The notes: generated by a model from the sequence alone, not told the origin. Numbered from the stretch's first letter, positions 52,668-63,628 are shown. The stretch: DNA of 64,000 bases from Methanolobus halotolerans (GCF_004745425.1 NZ_PGGK01000005.1:1-64000), one strand, 5' to 3'. A program made the numbers and translations.

Positions 52668-55600
52668 TCAGGATGCAGATATCCCGATACTTATGAATAC
52701 ACCTGCTACATCCCAGTCCTTGGACAGTGTCCCAGTGGAATCCACATCAAGTCCTATGACCTGTACATCTGCCCTTATCTCTTTTGCAATGTATTGCTCA
52801 AGGTCAAGTACAAGGTCAAGTACCCTTTCATCTTCTATTCTGATGTGAGCCTTGATAGGTTCATCGACTGCAAGGTCAAGTTCCTTACGCATATCCTGTA
52901 CCCTGCGGATAACTTCCCTGGCAAAACCTTCAGACTCGATCTCACGTGTAAGTGTTGCATCCACATAGATGGTGCCGGCATCGAATTGTGCACTTGCAGA
53001 CATTTCCGGAAGGCTCTCCTGGAAATTGACCATGTCCGATGTCACCGTTACCTTAGTGCCCCCGGCAATCTCAAGTTCATATTCCCCGGAAGATGCCAGC
53101 GTCTTTTTAAGGGACGCAGCATCAACCTGTTTGATAGAAGCTATGATCTTACCTGCATCTCCTTTGAAAGCAGGCCCGATGGTGCTGGGATTGGGGATGG
53201 CTTCAAACCCTAGCTCATCCCATGATTCCCCGACACCTGTAAGCACGACATCCTTGGAGTTTGTCTGGTCCATGAGTACGGACTTAAGGTTAGCTACGGC
53301 ATCAGTAACCGACTCTTTGTTTGGTGCCACTATTATGCGGGACACCGGCCACCTGAGTTTTCTTCCGACCTTCTGGCGGGCGTTAGAGGATGCTTCGACC
53401 ATTGACCTGATAAGGTCCATATGTACTTCCAGTTCCTTGTCCACAAGGGACTCGTCAATAACCGGCCAGTCGTTCATGTGAATGGATTCGGGCGCGTCAG
53501 CATTCACATTTATAACCAGGTTCTGGTACATCTCCTCCGCCAGATGAGGCATAAAGGGTGCAATTACCTTTGAGAGTGTAACGAATACCTCATACAGCAC
53601 CCTGTATACCGCAAGCTTGTCAGGATCCTCCGCCTCCACCCAGGTCCTTGGCCTGATAAGCTGAATGTACCACCTGGAAAGGTCTTCCAGCACGAACTCG
53701 TTGATCGCACGTATGGCCCTGTGCAGGGTATACTTCTCCATAGCCTTGTCTACGTCATTGACCAGTGACTGGGACCTTGAAAGTATCCACCTGTCCTCTT
53801 TACGCATACTTGGTTTAACAGACTCGAGAGAGAACTCTGAGGGGTCAAACTCATCAAGCACCATATAAGGTAGCGGGAAACGATACACATTCCAGAGAAT
53901 GTTCAATGCTCTGTTAATGTTACCAAGTTCGCCGCTGACAAACTTCAGGTCATCCCAGGGAGCACTTGAGGAAAGTACGAAGCTGCGCAGCGTATCTGCA
54001 CCGAATGTGTCAATGACATCGCCCGGTGCAATAACGTTACCAAGGCTCTTTGACATCTTCTTGCTCTCACTGTCAAGGGTGAAACCATGCATGAGAACAC
54101 TCTTGTACGGGGCCTTCCCGAAGGCCACCATGCTGGCACCAAGCTGTGAATAAAACCAGCCACGTGTCTGGTCCTGTCCCTCTGTAATGAAGTCGGCAGG
54201 CCACCATTTATCGAACTCTTCCTTTTTCTGGGGGAAATGCAGGGTTGCCCAGGAAGCTACAGCAGAATCGAACCATACATCAAATACATCTTCCACGCGT
54301 TTCATCTTGCCGCCGCACTCACAGTCGAGCAGTATCCCGTCAACATACGGCCTGTGTAGTTCAATGTCCTCACTTGTACCGGACATCTCAAGTAGTTCTT
54401 CTCTGGTACCCACAACATGCATCTTACCGCAGTCCTTACACTTCCAGACAGGTATGGGTATACCCCAGTATCTCTGGCGGGAAATACACCAATCACGTGC
54501 ACCCTCCACCCAGTCCTTGAACCTTGCAGAACCTGCCCATTCAGGATACCATTTTACCTTCTCTATTTCCGAAAGCATCTGGTCCTTGAGTTCTCCTATC
54601 TTGATGAACCACTGTTCTGTTGCAAGGTAGATAATAGGTGTTTTACATCGCCAGCAGTGTCCGTATCTGTGGGCGATCTCATCCTCTGAAAGCAATCTGC
54701 CACGTTCGAGAAGATCTTCAACGATAACCCTGTTCGCCTCACGGATATGCATGCCGGCGTATTCTCCTGCCTCTTCGGTATAGCGTCCGTCAGGACCAAC
54801 AGGACAGAATATCGGAAGACCGTTCTTCTTACCTACTTCAAAATCATCCATACCATGACCGGGAGCAATATGCACACAACCTGTATTCTCAGCCGTCACA
54901 AAGTCCGCAAGATAGATGCCGTGCTCCATGGCTGCCTGTTCAGGCACCATATCCAGAAGAGGGCTTTCATAAGAAAGAGATGTAAGGTCCTGACCTGGCA
55001 TCGTATCAAGCACTTCGTAGTCTGCGTACCTTCCTTTCCTGAGTACGTCTTCAACGAGCGGGGAGGCCATGATCAGAATCTCTTCTTTACCATCAGAGGA
55101 TACAGCTTTTACTTTTGAATATTCAAAGGAAGGATGCACTGCCACAGCCACGTTGGAAGGGATGGTCCAGGGAGTTGTGGTCCATATCACAACAGAGGTA
55201 TTCTCTTCACCTTTAATTCTGAATTTGACGAATATCGAAGGATCTGTCCGGTCCTCATACTCTACTTCGGAGTCAGCTATGGCAGTTTCACATCTCGGAC
55301 ACCAGTTGACCACACGCTTTCCCTGTTCAAGCAGCTTTTTCTCTTGTGCCTGCTTAAGGGTCCACCAAGCTGCTTCGATATACTCATCACGCAGTGTCAT
55401 ATAAGGATTGTTCCAGTCAAGCCAGGCACCCAGCATGAGAAACTGGCCTGTCATGTCATCCTTCTGTTTCATGGCAAACTCTTTGCATTTTTCTATAAAA
55501 TTGCCGACACCATACTTCTCGATATCCTTCTTGGTAGTAAAACCAAGTACACCTTCAACCTTTACCTCAATAGGCAGACCATGCATGTCCCAGCCTGCAC

Positions 55601-55844
55601 GATCAAGTATATCATAGCCATTCATTGAACGGTAACGCAAAATGGAATCCTTGATGATCTTGTTCCATGCAGTACCAAGGTGGATGTGACCTGTTGTATA
55701 TGGAGGTCCGTCAACGAAAAAGAATTTCTTTCCACCTCTTCTGCGCTCACGTACTTTTGAATATGCATCTGTTTTTTCCCAGAGCTCATGGATCTTCTTT
55801 TCCAGTTTCACCGGGTCATACTGATTGGTAATCTCCTCTATCAT
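52668..55844 (-). CDS. ileS: Isoleucyl-tRNA synthetase
   Basis: A 1058-residue class I synthetase. [16 protein letters not shown] carries the HIGH motif (HIHLG), [10 protein letters not shown] the KMSKS loop, and the editing domain and zinc cysteines (CPRC, CWRC, CKDC, CECG) are in place. Length matches the archaeal/eukaryotic-type enzyme. AAGGAG precedes the start. mptE follows. Confidence 0.97.
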   Translation of the reverse strand: MIEEITNQYDPVKLEKKIHELWEKTDAYSKVRERRRGGKKFFFVDGPPYTTGHIHLGTAWNKIIKDSILRYRSMNGYDILDRAGWDMHGLPIEVKVEGVLGFTTKKDIEKYGVGNFIEKCKEFAMKQKDDMTGQFLMLGAWLDWNNPYMTLRDEYIEAAWWTLKQAQEKKLLEQGKRVVNWCPRCETAIADSEVEYEDRTDPSIFVKFRIKGEENTSVVIWTTTPWTIPSNVAVAVHPSFEYSKVKAVSSDGKEEILIMASPLVEDVLRKGRYADYEVLDTMPGQDLTSLSYESPLLDMVPEQAAMEHGIYLADFVTAENTGCVHIAPGHGMDDFEVGKKNGLPIFCPVGPDGRYTEEAGEYAGMHIREANRVIVEDLLERGRLLSEDEIAHRYGHCWRCKTPIIYLATEQWFIKIGELKDQMLSEIEKVKWYPEWAGSARFKDWVEGARDWCISRQRYWGIPIPVWKCKDCGKMHVVGTREELLEMSGTSEDIELHRPYVDGILLDCECGGKMKRVEDVFDVWFDSAVASWATLHFPQKKEEFDKWWPADFITEGQDQTRGWFYSQLGASMVAFGKAPYKSVLMHGFTLDSESKKMSKSLGNVIAPGDVIDTFGADTLRSFVLSSSAPWDDLKFVSGELGNINRALNILWNVYRFPLPYMVLDEFDPSEFSLESVKPSMRKEDRWILSRSQSLVNDVDKAMEKYTLHRAIRAINEFVLEDLSRWYIQLIRPRTWVEAEDPDKLAVYRVLYEVFVTLSKVIAPFMPHLAEEMYQNLVINVNADAPESIHMNDWPVIDESLVDKELEVHMDLIRSMVEASSNARQKVGRKLRWPVSRIIVAPNKESVTDAVANLKSVLMDQTNSKDVVLTGVGESWDELGFEAIPNPSTIGPAFKGDAGKIIASIKQVDAASLKKTLASSGEYELEIAGGTKVTVTSDMVNFQESLPEMSASAQFDAGTIYVDATLTREIESEGFAREVIRRVQDMRKELDLAVDEPIKAHIRIEDERVLDLVLDLEQYIAKEIRADVQVIGLDVDSTGTLSKDWDVAGVFISIGISAS

Positions 55845-55945
55845 GTAAGGTTCTCCTTGCTCAAATTCGATCTGGACTATCCTACTGCAATATTTAATTT
55901 AAACATATTGCATCAGGTTTTTCATTATAGTATGTCATTTCTGCT

Positions 55946-58366
55946 TCAGTCATCTAATAAATCAATTATTTTCAATTCAGGTATTGTGAAAACAAACTTG
56001 CTCCCCCGTCCGACCTCACTTTCCACCTGAATTGTTCCACCCTGCATTTCCACCAGTTTCTTCACAAGTGCAAGACCCAGTCCAGTACCATCATATTTAC
56101 GGATGTAGGAAGAATCAATCTGTCTGAACGGCTGGAATAATTTATCTACATCCTCCGGGGAGATACCTATGCCTGTATCCTTCACGATAACATGTACCAC
56201 CTCATTGAGGACCTCCGCTCCTACAGTGATGCAGCCATTGTCCGGCGTAAATTTTATAGCATTACTAATGAGATTATAGAATATTTGCCTGATCTTACCT
56301 TTATCAGACCTTACCGTTATGGAGGCTGATATCTCATTTCTAACCGTGACATTGTTTTTAAGTGCCAGTGGACTTAGGATTGTTATTGTATCGCCGGCTA
56401 CACTTGAAATACAGAACTCTTCAAGGTTCAGGTCCATCTTACCTGCTTCAATCTTTGAAAGATCAAGTATATCGTTAATAAGGCTAAGTAAATGCTTTCC
56501 ACTTGTCGAGATATTCTTTACGTGCCTCATCTGTTTTTTATTCAAAGAACCAAAAGTCTCATCAAGCAGTATTTCCGAGAACCCTATAACTGAATTAAGA
56601 GGAGTACGCAACTCATGGCTCATGTTAGCAAGGAACTCGCTCTTTGTCCTGTTTGCTTCCTCTGCAGCCATCTTTGCATCAATAACAAGTTGTTCAGATC
56701 TTTTACGCTCTGTCATATCACGAATATGCTCTATCACAAGGGAAACATTGCCATTTTCATCAAATATCGGCATGACGCGGATCTCACGTGTCTTACCATC
56801 AACCGGATTAGTTCTTTCAACTGTCCTGACAATACCTGTACGGAATACTTCCATGGCGTGACACGGATCACATGGTTCATCACGATGCATGAAGCAATTG
56901 TAGCATAGAGGATTACTTCTCTTCTCTTCGTCACTTATGTAATCGCGTTCTTTCCAGTTGCTCAATACAACATGCAGGTCTTTGTCAATCACTGCAAGAA
57001 GGTCGGGTATAGAATCAAAAGTGCTTGTAAGCAGGTTCTTTTGTTGTTGTATCTCTGCGATGATATTCTTTCTTTCAGTAATGTTACGAATAACACATGC
57101 AATAACAGGCAAAGTATCTTCTTTGTGGACATAATGAGCACTTATAGAAACGTTTGTAGTTTCCCCGCTTTTTTTGATCATGTCCATTTCAAAATCGTCA
57201 ACATAACCGTTGGCATCCAGGGTCGAACGCAAAAACTTACGATCATGGGAATTCCTGCAGACAAGATCCAGAGAATGACCTCTGAGCTCTTCAGGCTCAT
57301 ACCCAAGATGCCGGTTTACAGAAGGACTTGAAGTAAGGATTTTGTCTTTAGCATCTATTTCAAAATAAACATCATGGAACTCCCGGAATATCCGGCGGTA
57401 TTTCTCCTCACTTTGTTGCAACTTCCAAGAGGAACGTTTTCGCTCAATACTGTTCACGAAGATCTCACCCAGAAGACAAAGCAACTGGAAGTATTCCAGT
57501 ACCCATTGTTTTTCTTCTTTTATGGGAGTGAAAGCTATGAAACCGGCAAGTTCACCCTGGTTCACCATAGAGAGCATTAGAACAGAGCTGACACCAAGCT
57601 GCTCAATGAATTGTTTTTCCTGTTCAGGATCACAATGCTCAGAGGTGTTGGGTATAATAACCACGCTTTGCTTTTCTAATCTATCGACAAGCCACTCCAT
57701 ATCTTTCATTCGCAGGTTCCGGGCTGCAAATCCACCTTGTTCTGTGCTGATAGTATGCCATTCATGAGTGATCGCAAAATGCCCGTTACCAGATAACTCG
57801 AACATACAGGCACTTTCAGCACCCAATGATTCTGATATGGACTGCAGGGCCGTGCTTATCGTCCGGTCCATTTCATCTGACCCATGCCCTATAAAATCTG
57901 CAGAGATATCGACTATAAGGGATTCTATTTCCATGCGATGCTCCAGGATAGTTTCAGTCTGTTTTCTCCCGGAGATATCGTCAACGGTACCAAAGCACCC
58001 TTTTATGCGTCCATCTTTATCCTTTTCAGGTCTGGTTCTTATTCTCAAATAGAGTTCTTTTCCCCGTGTTGTTGTATATGGGAGCTCGGCTGTTATCTCT
58101 TTATCATTCAGGATGCTATCTTTTACAAGATATGAGATACCTGCCTTTTGCAAAGGTTCAAAACTCAACACATTAAAAGACTGTGCAACTCCCTCAGAAG
58201 GCAAATCAAGCATATCTAACAGTGTTTTATTCAGGAAAAGTATCTGACCGCTTGTGTCAATGCGTATAACACCTATAGGCAGATCATATATCATATCACT
58301 GTAGTTTGTCTTTTCCACATACATTTTTTCAGGATTGTTTTTTATGGGACCGGTTAACTTTTGCAT
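55946..58366 (-). CDS. Multi-PAS/GAF sensor histidine kinase
   Basis: An 806-residue soluble kinase. Domains in order: PAS (about 20-90 and its PAC), GAF (about 165-300), PAS (about 325-440), PAS with a cysteine cluster (about 450-560; CYNCFMHRDEPCDPC), HisKA with H in NMSHELRTPLN, and HATPase (NLISNAIKFTPDNG, DTGIGISPEDVDKLF, GTGLGLALVKKLV). No membrane segment is seen, so it senses a cytosolic signal. The four cysteines could bind haem, Fe-S or zinc. No response regulator is adjacent. Confidence 0.93.
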   Translation of the reverse strand: MQKLTGPIKNNPEKMYVEKTNYSDMIYDLPIGVIRIDTSGQILFLNKTLLDMLDLPSEGVAQSFNVLSFEPLQKAGISYLVKDSILNDKEITAELPYTTTRGKELYLRIRTRPEKDKDGRIKGCFGTVDDISGRKQTETILEHRMEIESLIVDISADFIGHGSDEMDRTISTALQSISESLGAESACMFELSGNGHFAITHEWHTISTEQGGFAARNLRMKDMEWLVDRLEKQSVVIIPNTSEHCDPEQEKQFIEQLGVSSVLMLSMVNQGELAGFIAFTPIKEEKQWVLEYFQLLCLLGEIFVNSIERKRSSWKLQQSEEKYRRIFREFHDVYFEIDAKDKILTSSPSVNRHLGYEPEELRGHSLDLVCRNSHDRKFLRSTLDANGYVDDFEMDMIKKSGETTNVSISAHYVHKEDTLPVIACVIRNITERKNIIAEIQQQKNLLTSTFDSIPDLLAVIDKDLHVVLSNWKERDYISDEEKRSNPLCYNCFMHRDEPCDPCHAMEVFRTGIVRTVERTNPVDGKTREIRVMPIFDENGNVSLVIEHIRDMTERKRSEQLVIDAKMAAEEANRTKSEFLANMSHELRTPLNSVIGFSEILLDETFGSLNKKQMRHVKNISTSGKHLLSLINDILDLSKIEAGKMDLNLEEFCISSVAGDTITILSPLALKNNVTVRNEISASITVRSDKGKIRQIFYNLISNAIKFTPDNGCITVGAEVLNEVVHVIVKDTGIGISPEDVDKLFQPFRQIDSSYIRKYDGTGLGLALVKKLVEMQGGTIQVESEVGRGSKFVFTIPELKIIDLLDD

Positions 58367-58615
58367 TCAACAACACATTCCAAAAGGATGTCAGCATATC
58401 AATAATAGCCTGGAAAGCAAATCGTTCAACTGATATATATCAGTGTTGCTTTTTGGTTTTGTGCCACAATCATTATATATGTGGCAAAACTTAGTAAAAT
58501 TGCTTAAGGTTATAGCTGTTTTGTTAAACGTATGGCATTGATTGTATTCACCAGGTACATTTTCTTTACCGTTATGTTTTCAAGCTTAGTTAGATCTCTT
58601 TAAGCTTACACCAAG

Positions 58616-58837
58616 ATGGATGTGAAATATTTGTTCAACAGAAATGAATCTACTGCTCCGGTCGAAGCCGGTGAGAAATACGACGTGACAATCGAAGACA
58701 TTGTCAGAGAAGGAGATGGAATTGCAAGAGTAAACGGATTTGTAATCTTTGTCCCAGGCACACAGGTCGGCGATGAAGTTACAATCGAAGTAACTAAAGT
58801 AATGCGTAAGTTTGCTTTTGGCCAGCTTGCAGAATGA
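58616..58837 (+). CDS. Stand-alone TRAM-domain protein
   Basis: A 73-residue protein that is almost entirely a TRAM domain (GEKYDVTIEDIVREGDGIAR, then FVIFVPGTQVGDEVTIEV). Single TRAM proteins are abundant in methanogens and act as RNA chaperones, notably in the cold. It is transcribed divergently from the histidine kinase gene. Confidence 0.92.
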   Translation: MDVKYLFNRNESTAPVEAGEKYDVTIEDIVREGDGIARVNGFVIFVPGTQVGDEVTIEVTKVMRKFAFGQLAE

Positions 58838-59117
58838 TTGCACGCTCAAAATACAATTTTGAAGTACAAAGTCCTTTAATCCTTATTTTTCTTTTCTGTG
58901 TCAGGTCGCAATATTAAAGGGATTACGATAGAAGTTTTGGATAAAACCCGGATCATCTATCTTAAAAAGACCTGAAGTCATTTTAACATGTTAGAGGTGC
59001 TTAAGAACTATTTTTAACAATTCCAAGATTTTGGAATCCAAGAATAGTAATTAGAATAGTAATTAGAATAGTAATTAAAACGTAAAATGAGTTGGAAGTA
59101 AAATGAGGTTTAGCTCA
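58838..59117. repeat. Intergenic region with 3x12-bp tandem repeat
   Basis: GAATAGTAATTA occurs three times in tandem (59042-59053, 59054-59065, 59066-59077), 40 bases beyond the 3' end of the aIF1A gene. No gene is seen in this gap. Confidence 0.6.
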
Positions 59118-59456
59118 TTACTTCAGATAGCCCTTGTTCTGGAGCCAGTTTGCCTGTGGCCTTGTGTATTTCCAGATCACGTCAGCTTTTTCATCCTGGA
59201 ATGACCACGGAGTAGCTATCACAATATCCCCTTCGTGAACCCACATTCTCTTCTTTTTTGAGCCAGGGATCCTGCCCATACGAACAACGCCATCCATGCA
59301 CTGCAACCTAACCCTGTTTGCTCCCAGAAGCATTGAAACTGTTGCAAGAACTTCGCTCTTGTCTTTGCGTGGGACTCTTACGCGCACCACTTCAGGTGCA
59401 CCAGTAGATTTACTGCCTGCGTTACTCTGCCTTTTCCTGCTGTTATAGTTCGCCAG
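59118..59456 (-). CDS. Translation initiation factor aIF1A, apparent CTG start
   Basis: A 112-residue OB-fold protein: [20 protein letters not shown], then [19 protein letters not shown] and [12 protein letters not shown]. The first standard start in frame (GTG 59390) would cut off the basic N-terminal tail that the family needs. The frame continues upstream as [21 protein letters not shown] to a CTG at 59456, with GAGG eight bases before it, giving the normal length. ATT 59462 is a poorer option. It is probably essential. Confidence 0.85.
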   Translation of the reverse strand: MANYNSRKRQSNAGSKSTGAPEVVRVRVPRKDKSEVLATVSMLLGANRVRLQCMDGVVRMGRIPGSKKKRMWVHEGDIVIATPWSFQDEKADVIWKYTRPQANWLQNKGYLK

Positions 59457-59694
59457 ATTAATTCCTCGATTTGTATCAAATTATTTGTCATATATTTTTC
59501 TTTTTATTTAAAAGGACATTCTATGGAGTTGATATACATGTTAAAGTGTATCAATGTAGAAAATATCCGGATTCAAATAAAGCAAATGCCTGCAATTATT
59601 AAAAAACAAGGATGAGTTCTAATACTGATATACAGACTATTTCTGTGCATACATATAAAGCTCAACCTATATAAATTGAACTGAGCAGGCATAT

Positions 59695-59712
59695 GCCGGA
59701 CAAATATCCGGC
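59695..59712 (-). terminator. Hairpin after DEAD-box helicase gene
   Basis: GCCGGA (59695-59700) and TCCGGC (59707-59712) form a 6-bp GC-rich stem downstream of the minus-strand helicase stop at 59735. Confidence 0.5.
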
Positions 59713-59734
59713 AGTGTCTGTGAAATTCAGAATA

Positions 59735-61030
59735 TCACTTATTATCTTCAGACAGCATGAGTTTTACAAGACCTGCTGCTATATCAATAGAGTTATAATC
59801 CTCTTCAAGCAACGTTTCGACCCAGTGAGCATATTTTCCGAGGTGCCCCTGATCGATAGTATCTTTTACTTTCTGAGAAAGCAAGTTTGCTTTGAAGTCC
59901 TCGGCATCACTTCTGGAAGGTACCTTTTTTCGAGTGATATTCACTTTTGTATATCTCTGTATACTCTTAAGCTTGTACAATTCTTTGCCTGAAACAAATG
60001 TGAAGGCAAGTCCTTGTTTTCCTGCTCTTCCAGTCCTTCCGATACGGTGTACGTATGATTCTTCATCCTGGGGCACATCATAATTGAACACAACTTCTAT
60101 GTTCTCCACGTCTATACCCCGGGCAGCTACATCTGTTGCAACAAGGGTTTCTATATCCCCTTTTCTAAAGTTGGCCATTACCCTTTCTCTTTGCTGCTGT
60201 TTCATATCTCCGTGCAGACCGTCAGCCAAGTATCCTCTTGACTTCAGCTTTTCGACCAGTTGATCCACGCCTCTTTTAGTATTACAGAAAACGAGTGAGG
60301 ATTTCACATCATAGATATCTATCAGCCTGAAAAGTATCTCGGGTTTTGCATGAGGCTTGACCTCGAAGTAGGACTGTTCTACATTGGGTACTGTGAGTTT
60401 CTTGTGAACTGTCTTTACAAGCTGAGGATCCCTTTGGTACCGCTTGGTCAATTTCATTATAGGACCGGGCATCGTCGCTGAAAAGAGAATTGTCTGCCTT
60501 GTTGTAGGAACATTATTGAGGATCAGTTCGATATCTTCCCTGAAACCCATATCCAGCATCTCATCAGCTTCATCCAGTACGACCATTGATACATGCCCGA
60601 TATCCAGTGTCCGGCGTTCGATATGGTCCAGGATTCTGCCCGGAGTCCCGATGACTACCTGAGCACCCTTTCGCAGAGCCCGTATCTGCCTGTCAATACT
60701 TTGTCCTCCATATACAGGCAGGATTTTGATATCCTTATACCGGGCAAGTTTGTTCAACTCGTCAGCAACCTGATTTGCGAGTTCCCTTGTAGGACAGAGC
60801 ACAAGTACCTGCACTCTCCCAAGATCCTGCTCGATCATCTCCAGAGCAGGTATGCCGAATGCTGCGGTCTTGCCAGTTCCTGTCTGAGCCTGGCCGATAA
60901 CATCCCTGCCTTCCATAATATAAGGGATGGACTGAGACTGAATAGGAGTAGGTTCTTCAAAACCCAGATCTTCAATTCCTTTTTCCATGCTTTTTGACAG
61001 TTGAAGATCTTTGAAAGTTATTGGTTCCAT
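59735..61030 (-). CDS. DEAD-box RNA helicase (DeaD/CshA-like)
   Basis: A 431-residue helicase with all motifs: GFEEPTPIQSQSIP (Q), AQTGTGKTAAFG, CPTRELANQ, TPGRILDH, DEADEMLDMGF, FSATMPG, FCNTKRGVD, ATDVAARGIDVE and HRIGRTGRAG. A C-terminal region of about 60 residues follows. It resembles deaD of cold-adapted methanogens, whose transcript has a long 5' leader; about 250 bp of noncoding DNA lies upstream here. Confidence 0.93.
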   Translation of the reverse strand: MEPITFKDLQLSKSMEKGIEDLGFEEPTPIQSQSIPYIMEGRDVIGQAQTGTGKTAAFGIPALEMIEQDLGRVQVLVLCPTRELANQVADELNKLARYKDIKILPVYGGQSIDRQIRALRKGAQVVIGTPGRILDHIERRTLDIGHVSMVVLDEADEMLDMGFREDIELILNNVPTTRQTILFSATMPGPIMKLTKRYQRDPQLVKTVHKKLTVPNVEQSYFEVKPHAKPEILFRLIDIYDVKSSLVFCNTKRGVDQLVEKLKSRGYLADGLHGDMKQQQRERVMANFRKGDIETLVATDVAARGIDVENIEVVFNYDVPQDEESYVHRIGRTGRAGKQGLAFTFVSGKELYKLKSIQRYTKVNITRKKVPSRSDAEDFKANLLSQKVKDTIDQGHLGKYAHWVETLLEEDYNSIDIAAGLVKLMLSEDNK

Positions 61031-61279
61031 TGTTATAAATTCCTTTTAATAGTTTGTTTGGTGATATTGAAAAGTACAAACGGACGATAAGAATATATCG
61101 TTGACCTTGTATTCCGGTGAATATGCAAATCTCAAATTATCAATGCCCAAGTTGCTTTGTTTAACAAAGCAAGAAAGTTCAATGCTATTCATACTGCAAC
61201 AAATGAATTAAGCCTATCGGTGAAAATGGTTTTTTGAACAATGTGATTTACCCCCATAACCCATAGAAGTAAAATAAAA
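61031..61279 (-). promoter_or_regulatory. Possible long leader of DEAD-box helicase
   Basis: This stretch upstream of the helicase gene contains the dyad TTGCTTTGTT-taac-AAAGCAA (about 61151-61172) and no reading frame. A leader with this hairpin could regulate expression, as for cold-induced helicases elsewhere. Confidence 0.4.
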
Positions 61280-61484
61280 TTAAACATCCGGAGACGTTTC
61301 CTCATATTTACTGCTCATCCCGGAACAACTGTCACATCCCTTTTCAATAAAGCGGGCCTGAGGCAGGGCAGAACTCATAATCAGCTTATTCCTGCACCTT
61401 TTTCTAAAACCCATACTCATCCGAATGTTCACTGAAAACTTCCATTTCCTTTCTGGAGAATCTTATCACAGACTCGGCATCCAT
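61280..61484 (-). pseudogene. Small CxxC protein gene with homopolymer frameshift
   Basis: From ATG 61484 (AAAGG upstream) the frame reads DAESVIRFSRKEMEVFSEHS, then DEYGF and stops. Removing one T from GGTTTTAG continues as RKRCRNKLIMSSALPQARFI, then GCDSCSGMSSKYEETSPDV with a stop at 61280-61282, giving 67 residues. The 205-base span is one more than a multiple of three, consistent with a single insertion. The family is not recognised; the CxxC suggests metal binding or redox. Confidence 0.5.
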
Positions 61485-61641
61485 GTTGCCTTTGTACTAT
61501 CTCAAAGATCATTGATTTGTCCATGAAATCAAATCTAAATTACTGGATAATATCTTTGTGGTGCTATATCAGGATTTTAACGTTGTCACCTTCCGCCAAG
61601 ATTGAGAAACGGTAAATACGAGAGCGTACATATTAAGTTTG

Positions 61642-62568
61642 ATGGGGAATCGGGTAATTGTATTACTATTGATAGCCTCTATGGCGCTCAATGGCTACCT
61701 TTGGGTATCTGCTCAGCCTGTTGAATACTCTGAAGTCCGGCAGATGAAGGAAGAGATAGAATCACTTCAGCAAATAAACGATGCTTTAAGAACACAGATC
61801 AGGGACAATGATCAGTCCTTACAGTCCTGTACTGCACAGCTTGATTTCTACAGGGAACGTATCTATCAACTTGAATCAGATTCAGGCACTTGTCCTACAG
61901 GCATACAGGGTGCTGCTACATTGCAGGCACCTGCGGTGATCCAGCAGATAGAAGTTGTGGGTGAAGGACCTTTCTACAGGAGAGTTGTCACAGAGGAAGG
62001 TACTATGATAGATGTTTCTGTTGAAATTATACCGGGAAAGGGCAGAGTGCTGGTACAGACAGAGCCTTTGATGGGTGTAGTATTCCAGGATGCAGCCAAT
62101 ACAGCTGCTTTTGTATCTCATGATATAACGAACACAAGCCCTGCCAGTAGTGACACTATATTCAGCATAAAAGCCGACCAGGAGATACCTGGTGTCGATG
62201 GTCCCAGTGCAGGTGCATTAATGACCTTAATAATGATAGCAGCAATTGAGGGTGAGACACTTGATCCTGAGGTCACTGTAACCGGTACTATCGATGATGA
62301 CGGTAATATAGGCTCCATAGGAGGACTGGTTGAAAAAGCACAGGCTGCAAAGGACGCTGGCAAGAAACTACTCCTTGTTCCGGAAGTGAATCAGATGATT
62401 TCCATTGATGATACAAGTGAGCAAAGGATAGGAGACATTGTGATCAGTAGTGAGAATTCAGAAACAGTTGATACAGAATCCTATATTGAAGAAGAGGTCG
62501 GTATCGATGTGGAATATGTTGGAACTATAGAAGATGTGCTGGATTATGCATTTATCCGGGAAGGATAA
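61642..62568 (+). CDS. Membrane-anchored Lon-type (S16) protease
   Basis: A 308-residue protein. An N-terminal signal-anchor (residues 4-24) leads into a coiled coil (about 30-80) and a Lon protease domain without ATPase. The Ser-Lys dyad is visible: S189 (VDGPSAGA) and K232 (GGLVEKAQAAKDAGKK), 43 residues apart as in Lon. It likely works outside or at the membrane as a quality-control protease. TTG 61639 is an alternative start. Confidence 0.88.
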   Translation: MGNRVIVLLLIASMALNGYLWVSAQPVEYSEVRQMKEEIESLQQINDALRTQIRDNDQSLQSCTAQLDFYRERIYQLESDSGTCPTGIQGAATLQAPAVIQQIEVVGEGPFYRRVVTEEGTMIDVSVEIIPGKGRVLVQTEPLMGVVFQDAANTAAFVSHDITNTSPASSDTIFSIKADQEIPGVDGPSAGALMTLIMIAAIEGETLDPEVTVTGTIDDDGNIGSIGGLVEKAQAAKDAGKKLLLVPEVNQMISIDDTSEQRIGDIVISSENSETVDTESYIEEEVGIDVEYVGTIEDVLDYAFIREG

Positions 62569-62673
62569 TAAAATAGAAAGAAAGGCTCTATGAAATCCTT
62601 ATTTGAATTATACAGACAAATCTGGAATTCCCTCCATAGCTGTATACCAGCAATTTTAACTATAGTCCTGAAC

Positions 62674-63050
62674 TCAACCAATTACACTTCCTATATATGG
62701 TTTGAATTTTTCAAACCAGGCCTTTGCGAATGTTAGGGATTTTGATAATTTTGTGAATTCATTTTTTATTATTTCTCTTAAGGTTCTTTAGACTTGATGA
62801 ATGTGACTGAATTACTCTTTTAACACTTTTCCATATAGATTCTATCGGATTCAGATTTGATGAATAAGGTGGTAAGAACGATAACTCAATTCCTGGTTCT
62901 TGAGCTTTTGCAACTGTTTTCTTTGCATGGTGAGCTCTAAAGTTATCGATTATGATAACTATTCCTCCAGTTGCAATCTGGAATTCTTTTATTTTTTAAT
63001 AAGATCATCAAGCTGCTCCAGAGTTAGCCTGTGCTCAATATTTACCCCCC
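62674..63050 (-). pseudogene. IS630-family transposase C-terminal remnant
   Basis: Minus-strand translation: GIVIIIDNFRAHHAKKTVAK, then GIELSFLPPYSSNLNPIESI and WKSVKRVIQSHSSSLKNL, ending KFKPYIGSVIG. These are the DDE_3 motifs (DN...H and PYSxxLNPIE) of IS630 transposases. A frameshift and stop break it near 62970-63000, and the N-terminus is missing. Confidence 0.8.
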
Positions 63051-63223
63051 CTCCCCTCATAATAGAAGATAATTATGTCATGTATAATTAACTACGTGTT
63101 TAACTATAATTGGAAATATCATTCCCGATTATCCATAACCTGTATTATTGTTAAGAACAAATTACTAAAATAAATAAGTAAAAACTAATCTCATCATAGG
63201 TTTCTTTAAGAAAGAGGTCAAAC
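63051..63223. promoter_or_regulatory. Promoter region of thioesterase gene
   Basis: AT-rich DNA between the IS630 remnant and the thioesterase gene; AAATAAATAAG (about 63168-63178) is TATA-like and 45 bases from the start codon. No gene is seen. Confidence 0.35.
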
Positions 63224-63628
63224 ATGGATAAAATAATAAAGTATTTCCAACAGGAGAATTTTGCAAAGAATTCAGGAATGAGCCTGACTGAAGTATCCGG
63301 AGGCTACGCAAAGGTTAAAATGGAGATTGAAAAAAGACATCTCAATGTTCTTGGGACTGTGCATGGAGGTGCGATATTCACGCTTGCGGACATGGCCTTT
63401 GCGGCGGCATCCAATTCACATGGCACTGTTGCCGTTGCAATCAATTGTGATATCTCCTTTGTAAAAGCTGTTGGTGAGGGCCATTTGATAGCAGAAGCAA
63501 AGGAAACTTCTATCAATCCGAAGATCTCCACTTACGTTGTTAACGTCACCAATGAAAAAGGAGATACTATCGCAATATTTAACGGAATGGCCTACAGGAA
63601 GAAATATGCACTTGAACTTTTGGAATAA
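63224..63628 (+). CDS. PaaI-type hotdog thioesterase
   Basis: A 134-residue hotdog-fold protein with NVLGTVHGGAIFTLADMAF, the PaaI/4-hydroxybenzoyl-CoA thioesterase signature (catalytic Asp/Glu region). It hydrolyses an acyl-CoA thioester; the acyl group is unknown. AAAGAGGT lies six bases before the ATG. Confidence 0.9.
   Translation: MDKIIKYFQQENFAKNSGMSLTEVSGGYAKVKMEIEKRHLNVLGTVHGGAIFTLADMAFAAASNSHGTVAVAINCDISFVKAVGEGHLIAEAKETSINPKISTYVVNVTNEKGDTIAIFNGMAYRKKYALELLE

Noticed and set aside
52569-55628. Many plus-strand frames over ileS, including one of 214 residues
   Set aside because: All are shadows of the clearly identified synthetase on the minus strand.
61266-61378. Spt4-like transcription factor from the GCDSC segment
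   Set aside because: Only one short cysteine motif fits; archaeal Spt4 has two CxxC pairs and different flanks.
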